Notes under the pieces: generated by a model
Told to the model about the DNA's origin: nothing
What the model saw: only the letters and a program-made list of their open reading frames with translations
Databases searched by the model: none
In this document: positions 15,166 to 23,276 of the stretch, piece by piece
Layout of the letters: every line of letters begins with the position of its first letter
Numbering within the stretch: position 1 is the first letter of the stretch
Translations under genes and position numbers: made by a program
DNA from: Acetobacter sp. UBA5411
Lineage (GTDB): Bacteria; Pseudomonadota; Alphaproteobacteria; Acetobacterales; Acetobacteraceae
DNA: 33,464 nucleotides
Direction of reading: 5' to 3'
Assembly (NCBI RefSeq): GCF_002409645.1
Contig: NZ_DHNR01000005.1
Span: forward strand, 40,878-74,341

Positions 15166-16674
15166 TCAGAAATCTTCCCAGCCATCATCAGAAACCGTAT
15201 GACGAGCAGCCGCTGCCTGATTTGAAGCAGGCAAAGGAGCAGAGGCAGGACCACTCTTTACCTGTAACGACCGAGTGTTCCTCGTTGTATCACCCATATT
15301 TTTTACAAAGTTCTTGCTTACACTAAACTCTGACACCGCCTTCGCCAGATCCTGAACTTCATGAGTTAGACTGTGGCTCGCAGCCGTTGTTTCTTCGACC
15401 ATCGCGGCGTTCTGCTGGGTCGCCTGATCCATTTCGCCCAACGAACCATTGATGCGACCAAGATTGTCTGCCTGCTCTTGGGCCGAAGAAGATATGGAAT
15501 CAATAATTTCTGAAATAGTTTCTACATTTTCAGAAATTTTTGAAAGCGCTACACCTGTCTGACTGACAAGCGTCACACCCGTCGAGACCTGACGGCTGGA
15601 AAGAGAAATCAGTTCCTTGATATTCTTGGCGGAAACCGCTGAACGCTGTGCCAGGGAACGAACTTCCGTTGCCACCACAGCAAATCCTCGTCCCGCCTCC
15701 CCTGCACGAGCCGCTTCAACCCCGGCGTTCAATGCAAGCAGATTGGTTTGAAAAGCGATTTCATCCATCACGCCAAGAATATCGGCAACCTTGGTGGAAG
15801 ATTCCTCAATTTCATGCATGGCTTTGACAGCGGACTGCACCACAGACGCAGACTCAGAAGCCTGCTCACGTGTGCCACCTGTCGCTTTACGCGCATCCAT
15901 TGCATCCTGAGCCGTTTTCTGGACACGCTGTGTCAACGCATTCACAGCACTGGCGATTTCACCAAGACTTCCCGCCTGATGTTCCGTGCGACGCGCCAGA
16001 TCATCAGAAGCAATTGCGATTTCTGAACAACTGTCTGCAATTGTGGATGCGCTGGAGGCTGCCCGACCAATCGTACTGGAAAATCTCTCGGCAACCATAT
16101 TGAAATCTTCCCGGAACATTTCATATTCCGGAAGAAATGCTTCTGTATATCGGAAACTCAGATCGCCTGACGAAAGGCGTTTCATGCCCTTCATCAACTC
16201 TCCCACAAGCTTTTCGGTCCGTTGCTGCATCTCATTGCTTTTTGCCGCAAGCTCCTTTTGCTTGGCGGCCGCCGCCTGCGACTGTTCAAGCGCCTCCTGA
16301 TGACGACGAACACTCTCCAGCGCCTGATCACGAAAACAAGTCAGAGCTTTTGCAAGACGGCCTATGCAGTCTTTGGCCTGCTGATACGGAATAATGGCAT
16401 CAAGCTCTCCTGATGAAATTTCTTCTGTTGTGAGAACAATTTTTTCAAGAGGGATAGCCATCGTACGCACAAGGACATACGTCACCAGCACAAAAAACAG
16501 AAGCTGGGCTGCACTTCCAGCGACAAGGAATGAATCAGCCTTGCCAATCGCTCCCGTCTGCAGCCAGAACAGGCTTGCCCCCAACTCCATTATGGACAGA
16601 GCAATCGGAGCAGCCATGACATAGTAGATTTTCTTACGTGCTGGCGCGACGTACAGCAGCCAATGCAACGACAT
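15166..16674 (-). CDS. Methyl-accepting chemotaxis protein without a periplasmic sensor domain, C-terminal GWEDF tether
   Basis: 502 residues from the ATG at 16674, chosen because AAGGG lies 8 bases upstream; the frame also offers GTG at 16683. TM1 about 17-38 and TM2 about 48-69 are separated by only about 9 residues (QTGAIGKAD), so there is no ligand-binding periplasmic domain. A HAMP-like segment follows (70-120), then a long helical signalling domain with the highly conserved hairpin tip DEIAFQTNLLALNAGVEAARAGE around residues 305-330. The last residues DDGWEDF match the xWxxF pentapeptide that docks CheR/CheB in E. coli receptors. It is the first gene of the che operon. The signal must be sensed in the membrane, in the cytoplasm or through partners. 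Confidence 0.95.
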   Translation of the reverse strand: MSLHWLLYVAPARKKIYYVMAAPIALSIMELGASLFWLQTGAIGKADSFLVAGSAAQLLFFVLVTYVLVRTMAIPLEKIVLTTEEISSGELDAIIPYQQAKDCIGRLAKALTCFRDQALESVRRHQEALEQSQAAAAKQKELAAKSNEMQQRTEKLVGELMKGMKRLSSGDLSFRYTEAFLPEYEMFREDFNMVAERFSSTIGRAASSASTIADSCSEIAIASDDLARRTEHQAGSLGEIASAVNALTQRVQKTAQDAMDARKATGGTREQASESASVVQSAVKAMHEIEESSTKVADILGVMDEIAFQTNLLALNAGVEAARAGEAGRGFAVVATEVRSLAQRSAVSAKNIKELISLSSRQVSTGVTLVSQTGVALSKISENVETISEIIDSISSSAQEQADNLGRINGSLGEMDQATQQNAAMVEETTAASHSLTHEVQDLAKAVSEFSVSKNFVKNMGDTTRNTRSLQVKSGPASAPLPASNQAAAARHTVSDDGWEDF

Positions 16675-16697
16675 TTTCAGCACCCTTAAGTCAACGT

Positions 16698-16709
16698 TCC
16701 CACGTGGGA
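16698..16709. promoter_or_regulatory. 12-bp perfect palindrome upstream of the che operon
   Basis: TCCCACGTGGGA lies 24 bases before the receptor ATG, inside what should be the untranslated leader or promoter of the nine-gene operon. A second palindrome, GCATTAATGC, is at 16730-16739. Both are candidate operator sites; no regulator is known and no clear sigma-28 type promoter was found. Confidence 0.4.
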
Positions 16710-16854
16710 CTTTGTTTCCTCAGGATTTTGCATTAATGCGCTAAATAAATCGTTACCGATTTTTTTATTCTCTTATTCTATCATCTCCATATTTTCATAC
16801 CTGCTACAGGCAGAGACCAGATGCAGACGTCACACAACTTTCTCGGCAGATGTC

Positions 16855-18150
16855 TCAGACTTTCAGCTTGTCCAAAAGACCATACCACCGCCCATAAGCC
16901 AGCACTCCGAGATTCGAAAAGCGGTGGAGAGCGATTGGTTTAAGCGGTGTTACGGGAAAACCTATCTCAAGCGCAGAAGCGCCCTGCACTCTCTGCGCCA
17001 GCATGCGTCCCATTACGGTCGCCATGGCGACACCCCGACCATTATAGCCCAATGCCGCATGCACTCCCTCCGCAGGCTGATGCAAATGCGGGAAGTGGTC
17101 GGCTGTCATGCCCACCCTTCCAACCCAGACATGATCAAGACGTGGCTTGCCAACTTGCGGAAAAAGCTCATGCATGGCCTTCACAAGCGTTGCAGCGTCT
17201 TTGTAAGTGGCCTGATCGTGTGCAGGACCACGCGTTCCCATAACCAGCCGTCCATGTGCATCGACCTGACTGTACCGCAGAATACGACGCGTTTCCGAAA
17301 GCCCCTGTCCGTCTGGCAAAATGGTTTTTCTTATCTCCGGCGCCAGCGGCTCCGTTGAAACCTGAATGGAATAAGCTGGAACAACAGTTTCCTGTAACTG
17401 AGGCCACAGGCCATCCGTATAACCATTCGTCGCCAGCACAACCTGTTTGGCGATCAGGTTGCCCTGCGCTGTTCCGAGCCGCCACCGACCAGCGGAACGC
17501 AGCATGGTTTTGACAGCACTGTTAACAAAAATATCCGCTCCCTGAGAGGCGGCAGCTTTCGCCAGCCCGAAAGCATACATCAATGGCTGAATTTTCCCGC
17601 CTCGGGGATCGAGCCAGCCACCGCAATAAGTCTGCGCCCCCGTCAGATCAGCAATTCGCTTCGCATCCAGAATCTCGGTAACCGTTCCCCGGGCAGCCCA
17701 TTGAGCCGCTTTGATCCGCAATTTTGCCAAAGCTTTTTCACAGTGAGCGGCCTGAATCCAGCCGTTATGGCCCGCATTACAGGTGATGCTATAACGCGCA
17801 ATCAAATCGAAAACGGTATTGGCGGCACTCCCTGTGCTCCTGATCATGGCATTGCCGAGATCAGTTCCGAAATGTGCAATCAGGTCATCCGGATCATATT
17901 TCAATCCTGCGATAACCTGGCCACCGTTTCGCCCTGAAGCGTCCCAGCCAATGCCATGACTTTCCAGCACAGCGCAGCTGATACCTTTTTCCGCAAGATG
18001 GAGCGCTGTGGAAAGCCCGGTATAGCCGCCCCCCACAATCGCCACATCATAATGACGGTCGTATCCGGTCAGCTGGTCGAAAACCGGTACCTGTCCTGCA
18101 GTGTCATACCAGAGTGACGGTGGGTAGGAGTTCTGGACATCATGCTGCAT
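16855..18150 (-). CDS. FAD-dependent amine oxidoreductase (DAO family, gamma-glutamylputrescine oxidase PuuB-like)
   Basis: 431 residues from the ATG at 18150, chosen because a CGGAG ribosome site precedes it; an upstream GTG at 18189 would add 13 residues. N-terminal PPSLWYDTAG and then the dinucleotide loop YDVAIVGGGYTGLSTALHLAE with GIGWDASGRNGGQVIAG, which is typical of PuuB/OrdL oxidases. Later come LDPRGGKIQPLMYAFGLAKAA, QVVLATNGY and the C-terminal HVWVGRVGMTADHFPHLH...ALGYNGRGVAMATVMGRMLA. Such enzymes oxidise secondary or primary amines such as gamma-glutamylputrescine, releasing H2O2. No other puu genes are adjacent, so the substrate is open. It is transcribed toward the che operon and followed by its 171-base leader. 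Confidence 0.85.
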   Translation of the reverse strand: MQHDVQNSYPPSLWYDTAGQVPVFDQLTGYDRHYDVAIVGGGYTGLSTALHLAEKGISCAVLESHGIGWDASGRNGGQVIAGLKYDPDDLIAHFGTDLGNAMIRSTGSAANTVFDLIARYSITCNAGHNGWIQAAHCEKALAKLRIKAAQWAARGTVTEILDAKRIADLTGAQTYCGGWLDPRGGKIQPLMYAFGLAKAAASQGADIFVNSAVKTMLRSAGRWRLGTAQGNLIAKQVVLATNGYTDGLWPQLQETVVPAYSIQVSTEPLAPEIRKTILPDGQGLSETRRILRYSQVDAHGRLVMGTRGPAHDQATYKDAATLVKAMHELFPQVGKPRLDHVWVGRVGMTADHFPHLHQPAEGVHAALGYNGRGVAMATVMGRMLAQRVQGASALEIGFPVTPLKPIALHRFSNLGVLAYGRWYGLLDKLKV

Positions 18151-18282
18151 ATCAGCTCCGTCTTGCATCCAGAGAGCATGCGCTCTCACAGGTCAGACTG
18201 ATATTACATGTTTTTTCATTCCATGCACGGAATGGAGAACTTCAATCCATCATACATTCATGAGCATATAATATTAGAAAAA

Positions 18283-18696
18283 TCAGTCACTTGCCTGCGC
18301 TGAAAACAGCTTCCGCGCCTGCTCCATGACTTTTTTCTGATAGGCCTGATTCAACATGGGCGTATGTGAATGATAATTGCCCACCGCCTTCATCAGATCC
18401 CCGTGCGTTTCATTCAGATATGTTCGCATGATCATGGCGGACGCAGCGATATTGAAACATCCATCCGACACCAGACGCGCCGCCACCTGAACAGCAGGCA
18501 TGCGGGTCAGCTCTGTGATCGGCTGTATCCATCGGGTGTTGATCTGCATGAGCCCCATATCCGAGGAGCCGTCCTTGTTGTGGCTAACCACACCATTCGC
18601 GCCTCGTTCCACCTCCCATATGGTGGGCAGGACACGGGGAGGAATGTCATAGCGGATTGCAGCGGCAACCATACACGCAAGCAAAGGGGCGGGCAT
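18283..18696 (-). CDS. Small lytic transglycosylase (VirB1/IpgF-like SLT domain)
   Basis: 137 residues from the ATG at 18696 (CAGGAAAGG ribosome site 6 bases upstream; the longer frame starts with TTG). The start, MPAPLLACMVAAAIRYDIPPRVL, is only weakly signal-like. The SLT core is clear: catalytic Glu30 in IWEVERGANGVVSHNKDGSSDMGLMQINTRW, a Cys-containing FNIAASAMIMRTYL helix and the closing AVGNYHSHTP. These enzymes cut peptidoglycan so that secretion or pilus complexes can pass the wall. A pseudopilin gene lies just beyond it in the opposite direction, a suggestive but unproven link. Confidence 0.87.
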   Translation of the reverse strand: MPAPLLACMVAAAIRYDIPPRVLPTIWEVERGANGVVSHNKDGSSDMGLMQINTRWIQPITELTRMPAVQVAARLVSDGCFNIAASAMIMRTYLNETHGDLMKAVGNYHSHTPMLNQAYQKKVMEQARKLFSAQASD

Positions 18697-18836
18697 GAAG
18701 ACCTTTCCTGAGATAGGCCACAGCAAACGCTCACGGCCTAAATTTCATTTTTCTTTAATATACTGACGCTGTTCCGAAGATAGCGAGTGCGTCTACTAAC
18801 GCATCATGATCGAACAGTGAAAGCTCTGGCACAAAA

Positions 18837-19265
18837 ATGTCACACGTTGAAAACCATGCCGACCGGGATGATGCCGGCTTCACCCTTCTGGAAATTCTGG
18901 TCGTTCTGGCGATACTCGGACTTCTTGTCGGACTTGTAGCCCCTGCCGCCCTGCGCCAACTCGGCGGAGCCAGACTGTCTGTCGCCCAGCAATCCATAGC
19001 CCGCATCGGGACGGTCCTCGACATGTACAAACTGGATGCCGGTAGCTATCCCTCAACGGAAGACGGTCTGGATGCTTTAATCCATCGCCCGTCCGGCGCT
19101 GAAAACTGGAATGGCCCCTATCTGAAAGGTGGAACCGTTCCGCTGGATCCGTGGAAACACCCTTACACCTATCGTGCGCCCTCAGATCGCGAAGGCAAGG
19201 ATTACGATCTGTGTTCGCAGGGTCCGAAAGAAGGCGATCACAGTGGAGAAATCTGCAACCCGTAA
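18837..19265 (+). CDS. gspG: Type II secretion major pseudopilin GspG (orphan)
   Basis: 142 residues. Class III signal: a short charged leader ending DAG and then FTLLEILVVLAILGLLVGLVAPAAL, with cleavage expected between Gly14 and Phe15 and the conserved Glu at +5. The C-terminal domain has the GspG pattern LDMYKLDAGSYPSTEDGLDAL, GPYLKGGTVPLDPWKHPYTYRAPS and DYDLCSQGP. PWxxPY and the acidic calcium-loop residues are kept. No other gsp gene is in the window, so it must work with components elsewhere or have another use. The ribosome site is weak (GTGAAAG). A stem-loop follows at 19337-19370. Confidence 0.93.
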   Translation: MSHVENHADRDDAGFTLLEILVVLAILGLLVGLVAPAALRQLGGARLSVAQQSIARIGTVLDMYKLDAGSYPSTEDGLDALIHRPSGAENWNGPYLKGGTVPLDPWKHPYTYRAPSDREGKDYDLCSQGPKEGDHSGEICNP

Positions 19266-19319
19266 GCGAGTGCATTAGGTGCGCTTACGAAGAATACTCA
19301 GGTCGTAGCACGCTGTGAT

Positions 19320-19335
19320 TGCATTTTAAAATGCA
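19320..19335. repeat. 16-bp perfect AT-rich palindrome
   Basis: TGCATTTTAAAATGCA between the convergent gspG and Hint-protein genes, directly before the terminator-like hairpin. The role is unknown. Confidence 0.45.
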
Positions 19336-19336
19336 A

Positions 19337-19370
19337 ATGCCGTTTTTCCCTGTTCGGGAAAAAACGGCAT
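19337..19370. terminator. Stem-loop between convergent gspG and the Hint protein gene
   Basis: ATGCCGTTTTTCCC (19337-19350) pairs with GGGAAAAAACGGCAT (19356-19370) apart from one bulged A, with a 5-base loop. It lies after both convergent stop codons and could end transcription from either side; there is no separate terminal T-run. Confidence 0.65.
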
Positions 19371-19413
19371 GAAGCAAACAGACAGTGATGAACGTATCAG
19401 ACGACTGCAGGCT

Positions 19414-22400
19414 TTAACCAGCCATGCTGATGGCTTCCGAAGGCACGAACTTCACCCCCAAAGCCTGACCGAAGCAGCGATCGACATTTTCCACGGAAAA
19501 CTGTTCACGGATCAGACCCAGTTCCGTACGCCCAAGTTCATCCGATGTTTCGGGTTCATCATGGAGCCGAAGAATCTGCTCCGCAATTCCCTCGACACTG
19601 TTCTGCACCAGCCCCTTCAACCGGCCCGGCAATACCAGACCTTCCGCAGAGACTTCACTCATCACACAAGGAATGCCCGCAGCAAAAGCCGACAGAACCA
19701 CACCGTCAACGCCCGCTCCGAAATTCAGCGGAACAACACCGGCAAGAACCTGCGGGAAAAGAGCTTTCGTCGGGTTATCAACTCCTCCCAGAATCTCAAC
19801 ACCACCACAACCTGGTTCGACAGGCATTGCGAGTGTGCTGACAGCTTTTCCCTGACCGGGACCTGCCAGAAGACACTTGATATCCGGACGGCGCGCCCAA
19901 ACCAGCGGCATGATCTCACGCACCAGCAGAACGGCAGCATCCAGACTATCCGCCCGGTCGTAATAACCAAAGAAAGCGACGCCGGATCGCGTTGAGGAAG
20001 GCTGCTCCACCGCTTCAGGCTGCATTTCCCATGGAACGACATGAACATTCAGCGCCGGCACGAGATGCTGAAGACGGTTTGCTTCGAGCTGCGAATGCAC
20101 AATGACCTGATCGCAAAGAAGCGCTGAGGTGACCTCATATGTACGCATTCTTCCGATTGCGCGCAGCAAGTCCACACGTGCTTCTGTTTCAGCCTGCCGT
20201 TCCAGACGGAGATACTGAAGCTCCCGCATGCCATACACCACAGTCGCCCGCCCCATGTAACGACGCGCCAGACCGGCATAGGAAGACGCCGCATTCAGTC
20301 CCCGCAGATACACCAGATCAAAGCAGCCAGCCTGTCGGCGCAGCACTTCTTCCGGCGACGCGTAAAGCGGAGCTCGGGCGATAGAAATACCGTCTGCTTC
20401 AAGGAGTGTTTCTGTTTCCGGCACTCCTGCGTGGTCTACCGTCGAGACCGTTACGTCATACCCCAATCGGGCAAGTGACCGGATATGGGACAGAAGCGGA
20501 GCGGCATCAGGATCATGCCCAATACGCGGCATCGCCTCACAGATCACCAGCGCCCGTCGCATTACCGGCATGTCCGCCGCCGCCCGACCGGCCAGCCGCC
20601 GCTCATGATGAAGAGCCGCCCGCTCCTCCCGTTGTCCGTCCAGATCTGCCTCCTTCTGACGAAGATGGGCAGCCTGTTCAAGAATGAACGAGAGTGCTTT
20701 CCGCCGCTCGGTTGAGGAGGAAAGATCTTTCACGGCACGTCCAATGACATTACGCAATGCGCCGTCAAACTGCTCTGGCACTGAAAGCTGTGCAGGCGAA
20801 CCGGGCACATGAACATCTGTGCCACTGTATAGAACCTCGACTGTATGCGCCGTCTTCCAGTCAAGCGGCTCTTTCAGCATCATCCTGAAGCCGGACCAGC
20901 CATTCCCCATTCCCGCCGGGATGAGATCAGCCCGATAATTGACGGCAGGCACTGTGCCGACACGTTTCCCGTCAATGCAGATATCCAGACTGGCTTTTTC
21001 CCACGGACGCTTTTCGTTCCAGATCCAGCCGCCGATGCAAGTATGGGAAACGTGATCGATCCCTCCGCGATAGTCAGCAGGATCGAAGGGAGCTTTACGT
21101 TTTCCATCTGTCTGTTGGGTGGGCGACACTTCTTCTGGTGTTTCCGGCAGGACACCCGGAAACAGATGAAGACCATCCTCTGCGCGTCTTATGATCACAT
21201 CACGCGACGCCACTGCCTGCGGATAAACCGTTTCAAAATAATGGCGCTTTTCCGAACCGTTTTCAGTCGGGACAATCTGCCCTTCCTCAGTCATGAGGTG
21301 TGCGACTACCTCGCCATCAAGAACCAACTCGACAGCAAAAGGCTTCGCCTCAGCAAGCCCGGCAAACCATCCGGAAATGCCATGAATGCTCGCAGCGGCA
21401 ATCCCACCCGACAGATGCTGCGTTTTCAACGCCTGCGCCCGGGCGTTGATGCGCTGCCAGATTGCAACCAGCGCTTCTCCCTCTTCGACACGAGGAGCAC
21501 AGTGAACCGCTTCCGTCGTTACAGCATCAGGATAACGCGTGTAGAATTCAGCAGCATTGTGAAAAATGCCACGACCGCCATCTTCAACATAGCTTTCCGA
21601 GGGCGCGCCTTCCGCCAGCAGAAGATCATGTGTGTCCAGCTCAATGTTGAAATAGTCGATCTGTTCATTCAACTCGCACTGAACGACTGTCTCACCGTTG
21701 ATAAGTGAGCTGGCAGCGACAAGCACGCCATCCAGATACATGGCGTGTAGAGGCGAGACTTTCAGATCACGACGCGGCACATTGTCGGCAAGGGCATTGG
21801 CCTTGATGAGAATAGGCAGAAGACCACGATTGTTACTCACAAACTCGGCGGCATAACTGCGATAGCCAATCCAGCGGATCTTTTTCAGCGCGCCTGATGC
21901 AACGCGCACCATATCGCCAATTTTCAGCTGCTCGACCGGAACCTCACCATCTTTCGTGGCGATCAATGTACCGGGGCAGTAGCAGGCGGCATAATTCACA
22001 CCTGTTCCGTTTACGCCCTGCACCAGACTGAATTCGTCTGGTGTGATGGTCCCCGCAGTGCCGGCAAAAGAAAAAGCCTGCGTGACGGCGTTACCATCCG
22101 AATCATATCCGGAAACGGTAAGAGTATCGCCTGAGACTGAATAGGTTGTCTGCTGAGCACCAGAGGCTGAATATGAAATGGTATCAAGCTGAATGTCAGC
22201 CCCACTATACAGTGTCAGACCGGTAACGGTGATACCCGCGTCTTTCATCTCCAGCGTGCCACCGCTGAGGACGGTCACATCGGATACTGTTGTAGTGGAA
22301 CCGACGGCGCTGGTCGCTTCCAGCGTGCCTCCATTGGAAATCGTGGCTCCTGACAGAAAAGCCCCACCCTCGACCTGCAAGACACCGCCACTACTGACCG

Positions 22401-23085
22401 TCGTACTCGTCGCAGAACCGCCTTCCTGAATGTCCTGAACACCACCATTCGTCAGGATCGTGTCGGTGGCGGACCCGTTACTGCCGATCTGCTGATTACC
22501 ATATTTCGTGACGAGAGTGTGCGAGGCATAACCGCCTGCATTAATATTCTGACCGCCACCATAGGAAGTATCATCAGCGCTATCACCGATGACTGTCGTG
22601 GAAATCGCCGTGCCACCATTACCAATATCCTGCGTACCCAGTTGCAGTGTAGCGCCCACCGCACTGCCACCTGTCTGGAGCGACTGATCGGCGTTTGCCT
22701 GCACGGTCGCGCCGGAATCGATACCATAAAGAACTTCCGTAACACCGGAAACAAGCGTCATGTTGCTGGCAACAGCGCCACTGGATACCATTACCTGAGA
22801 GGCAGAGACCGTTACGTCCTTGACCAGACCACCCGCATAAACCGAGAAAATACCGCCTGAAGAAACAACGCCCCCGCTGACGATTCCTTGTGTTCCCAAC
22901 GGGTCAGATGTATCGGCCTGTTTACCGATAGTGACTTTAGCTCCACTCAGAACCGCAATGGAGGAGATCACGCCACCGGATGAGACGAACAGCGTCCCTC
23001 CATTCTCAACCGTGACCGTATCTGCAGGCGAGTTAGAGGATGTTATGCTCGTTACACCCGGTCCGGTGACATTCATGTCGGTCAT
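19414..23085 (-). CDS. AIDA-repeat / Hint_2 / glycosyltransferase fusion protein
   Basis: 1,223 residues, GGGG-type ribosome site before the ATG. (1) About 22-300: Gly/Ser/Thr-rich repeats of about 20 residues (ENGGTLFVSSGGVISS, EGGSATSTTVSSGGVLQVEGGAFLSGATISNGGTL) typical of AIDA-type beta-solenoids. (2) About 366-500: a Hint_2 self-processing domain starting ACYCPGTLIATKDGEVPVEQLKIGD (Cys368/Cys370), with PRRDLKVSPLHAMYLDGVLV (His447) and LDTHDLLLAEGAPSESYV. (3) About 670-770: an accessory domain, GGWIWN...ASLDICIDGKRVG...NYRADLIPAGMGNGWSGF, known from bacterial glycan-synthesis proteins. (4) About 800-835: a coiled-coil-like charged stretch. (5) About 842-1215: a GT-B, family 4-like glycosyltransferase (RALVICEAMPRIGHDPDAAPLLSHIRSLARLGYDVTV; HVVPWE; VAFFGYYDRADSLDA; LLAGPGQGK; GAGVDGVVLSAFAAGIPCVMSEVSAEGL). 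No N-terminal signal peptide is evident. Confidence 0.9.
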   Translation of the reverse strand: MTDMNVTGPGVTSITSSNSPADTVTVENGGTLFVSSGGVISSIAVLSGAKVTIGKQADTSDPLGTQGIVSGGVVSSGGIFSVYAGGLVKDVTVSASQVMVSSGAVASNMTLVSGVTEVLYGIDSGATVQANADQSLQTGGSAVGATLQLGTQDIGNGGTAISTTVIGDSADDTSYGGGQNINAGGYASHTLVTKYGNQQIGSNGSATDTILTNGGVQDIQEGGSATSTTVSSGGVLQVEGGAFLSGATISNGGTLEATSAVGSTTTVSDVTVLSGGTLEMKDAGITVTGLTLYSGADIQLDTISYSASGAQQTTYSVSGDTLTVSGYDSDGNAVTQAFSFAGTAGTITPDEFSLVQGVNGTGVNYAACYCPGTLIATKDGEVPVEQLKIGDMVRVASGALKKIRWIGYRSYAAEFVSNNRGLLPILIKANALADNVPRRDLKVSPLHAMYLDGVLVAASSLINGETVVQCELNEQIDYFNIELDTHDLLLAEGAPSESYVEDGGRGIFHNAAEFYTRYPDAVTTEAVHCAPRVEEGEALVAIWQRINARAQALKTQHLSGGIAAASIHGISGWFAGLAEAKPFAVELVLDGEVVAHLMTEEGQIVPTENGSEKRHYFETVYPQAVASRDVIIRRAEDGLHLFPGVLPETPEEVSPTQQTDGKRKAPFDPADYRGGIDHVSHTCIGGWIWNEKRPWEKASLDICIDGKRVGTVPAVNYRADLIPAGMGNGWSGFRMMLKEPLDWKTAHTVEVLYSGTDVHVPGSPAQLSVPEQFDGALRNVIGRAVKDLSSSTERRKALSFILEQAAHLRQKEADLDGQREERAALHHERRLAGRAAADMPVMRRALVICEAMPRIGHDPDAAPLLSHIRSLARLGYDVTVSTVDHAGVPETETLLEADGISIARAPLYASPEEVLRRQAGCFDLVYLRGLNAASSYAGLARRYMGRATVVYGMRELQYLRLERQAETEARVDLLRAIGRMRTYEVTSALLCDQVIVHSQLEANRLQHLVPALNVHVVPWEMQPEAVEQPSSTRSGVAFFGYYDRADSLDAAVLLVREIMPLVWARRPDIKCLLAGPGQGKAVSTLAMPVEPGCGGVEILGGVDNPTKALFPQVLAGVVPLNFGAGVDGVVLSAFAAGIPCVMSEVSAEGLVLPGRLKGLVQNSVEGIAEQILRLHDEPETSDELGRTELGLIREQFSVENVDRCFGQALGVKFVPSEAISMAG

Positions 23086-23207
23086 CTTTTTCCCCAGTCA
23101 CAGCGCAACCTTTTGATTGCACTCAAAAAGAAATTCTCTGGGGTCCAATTATTGGTTCGAATAGCTAATTTTTTGGATACATCCCTTTCCAAGTCCTTAA
23201 AAAAACA

Positions 23208-23249
23208 AGGACAAAAAGCAGAAAGCCGCCCCATTCCGTAGGGCGGCTT
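23208..23249 (-). terminator. Terminator of the secreted Cys-motif protein gene
   Basis: On the minus strand the arms 23241-23249 and 23223-23231 (GGGCGGCTT / AAGCCGCCC on the plus strand) form a 9-bp GC-rich stem, followed by TTTCTGCTTTTTG. It lies 28 bases past the stop codon at 23277. A further small inverted repeat, GTCCTT...AAGGAC, is at 23193-23212. Confidence 0.82.
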
Positions 23250-23276
23250 CCTTATAAAGCGTCTAATAAGAGAGAC

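Noticed and set aside
14757..15254. Longer CheY with an N-terminal hydrophobic extension
   Set aside because: The extension overlaps the receptor gene and the ATG at 15128 has a proper ribosome site and the conserved receiver start.
20845..21708. Plus-strand frame of about 287 codons inside the Hint/glycosyltransferase gene
   Set aside because: Shadow frame with no motif; the minus-strand Hint domain lies across the same bases.
22020..23085. Possible CRISPR-like or satellite repeat, because of periodic CCACC/GCC words
   Set aside because: The periodicity comes from coding of Gly/Ser/Thr-rich AIDA repeats; there are no identical direct repeats with spacers.
23140..23160. GGTTCGAAT string reminiscent of a tRNA T-loop
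   Set aside because: No acceptor or anticodon stem can be drawn around it.
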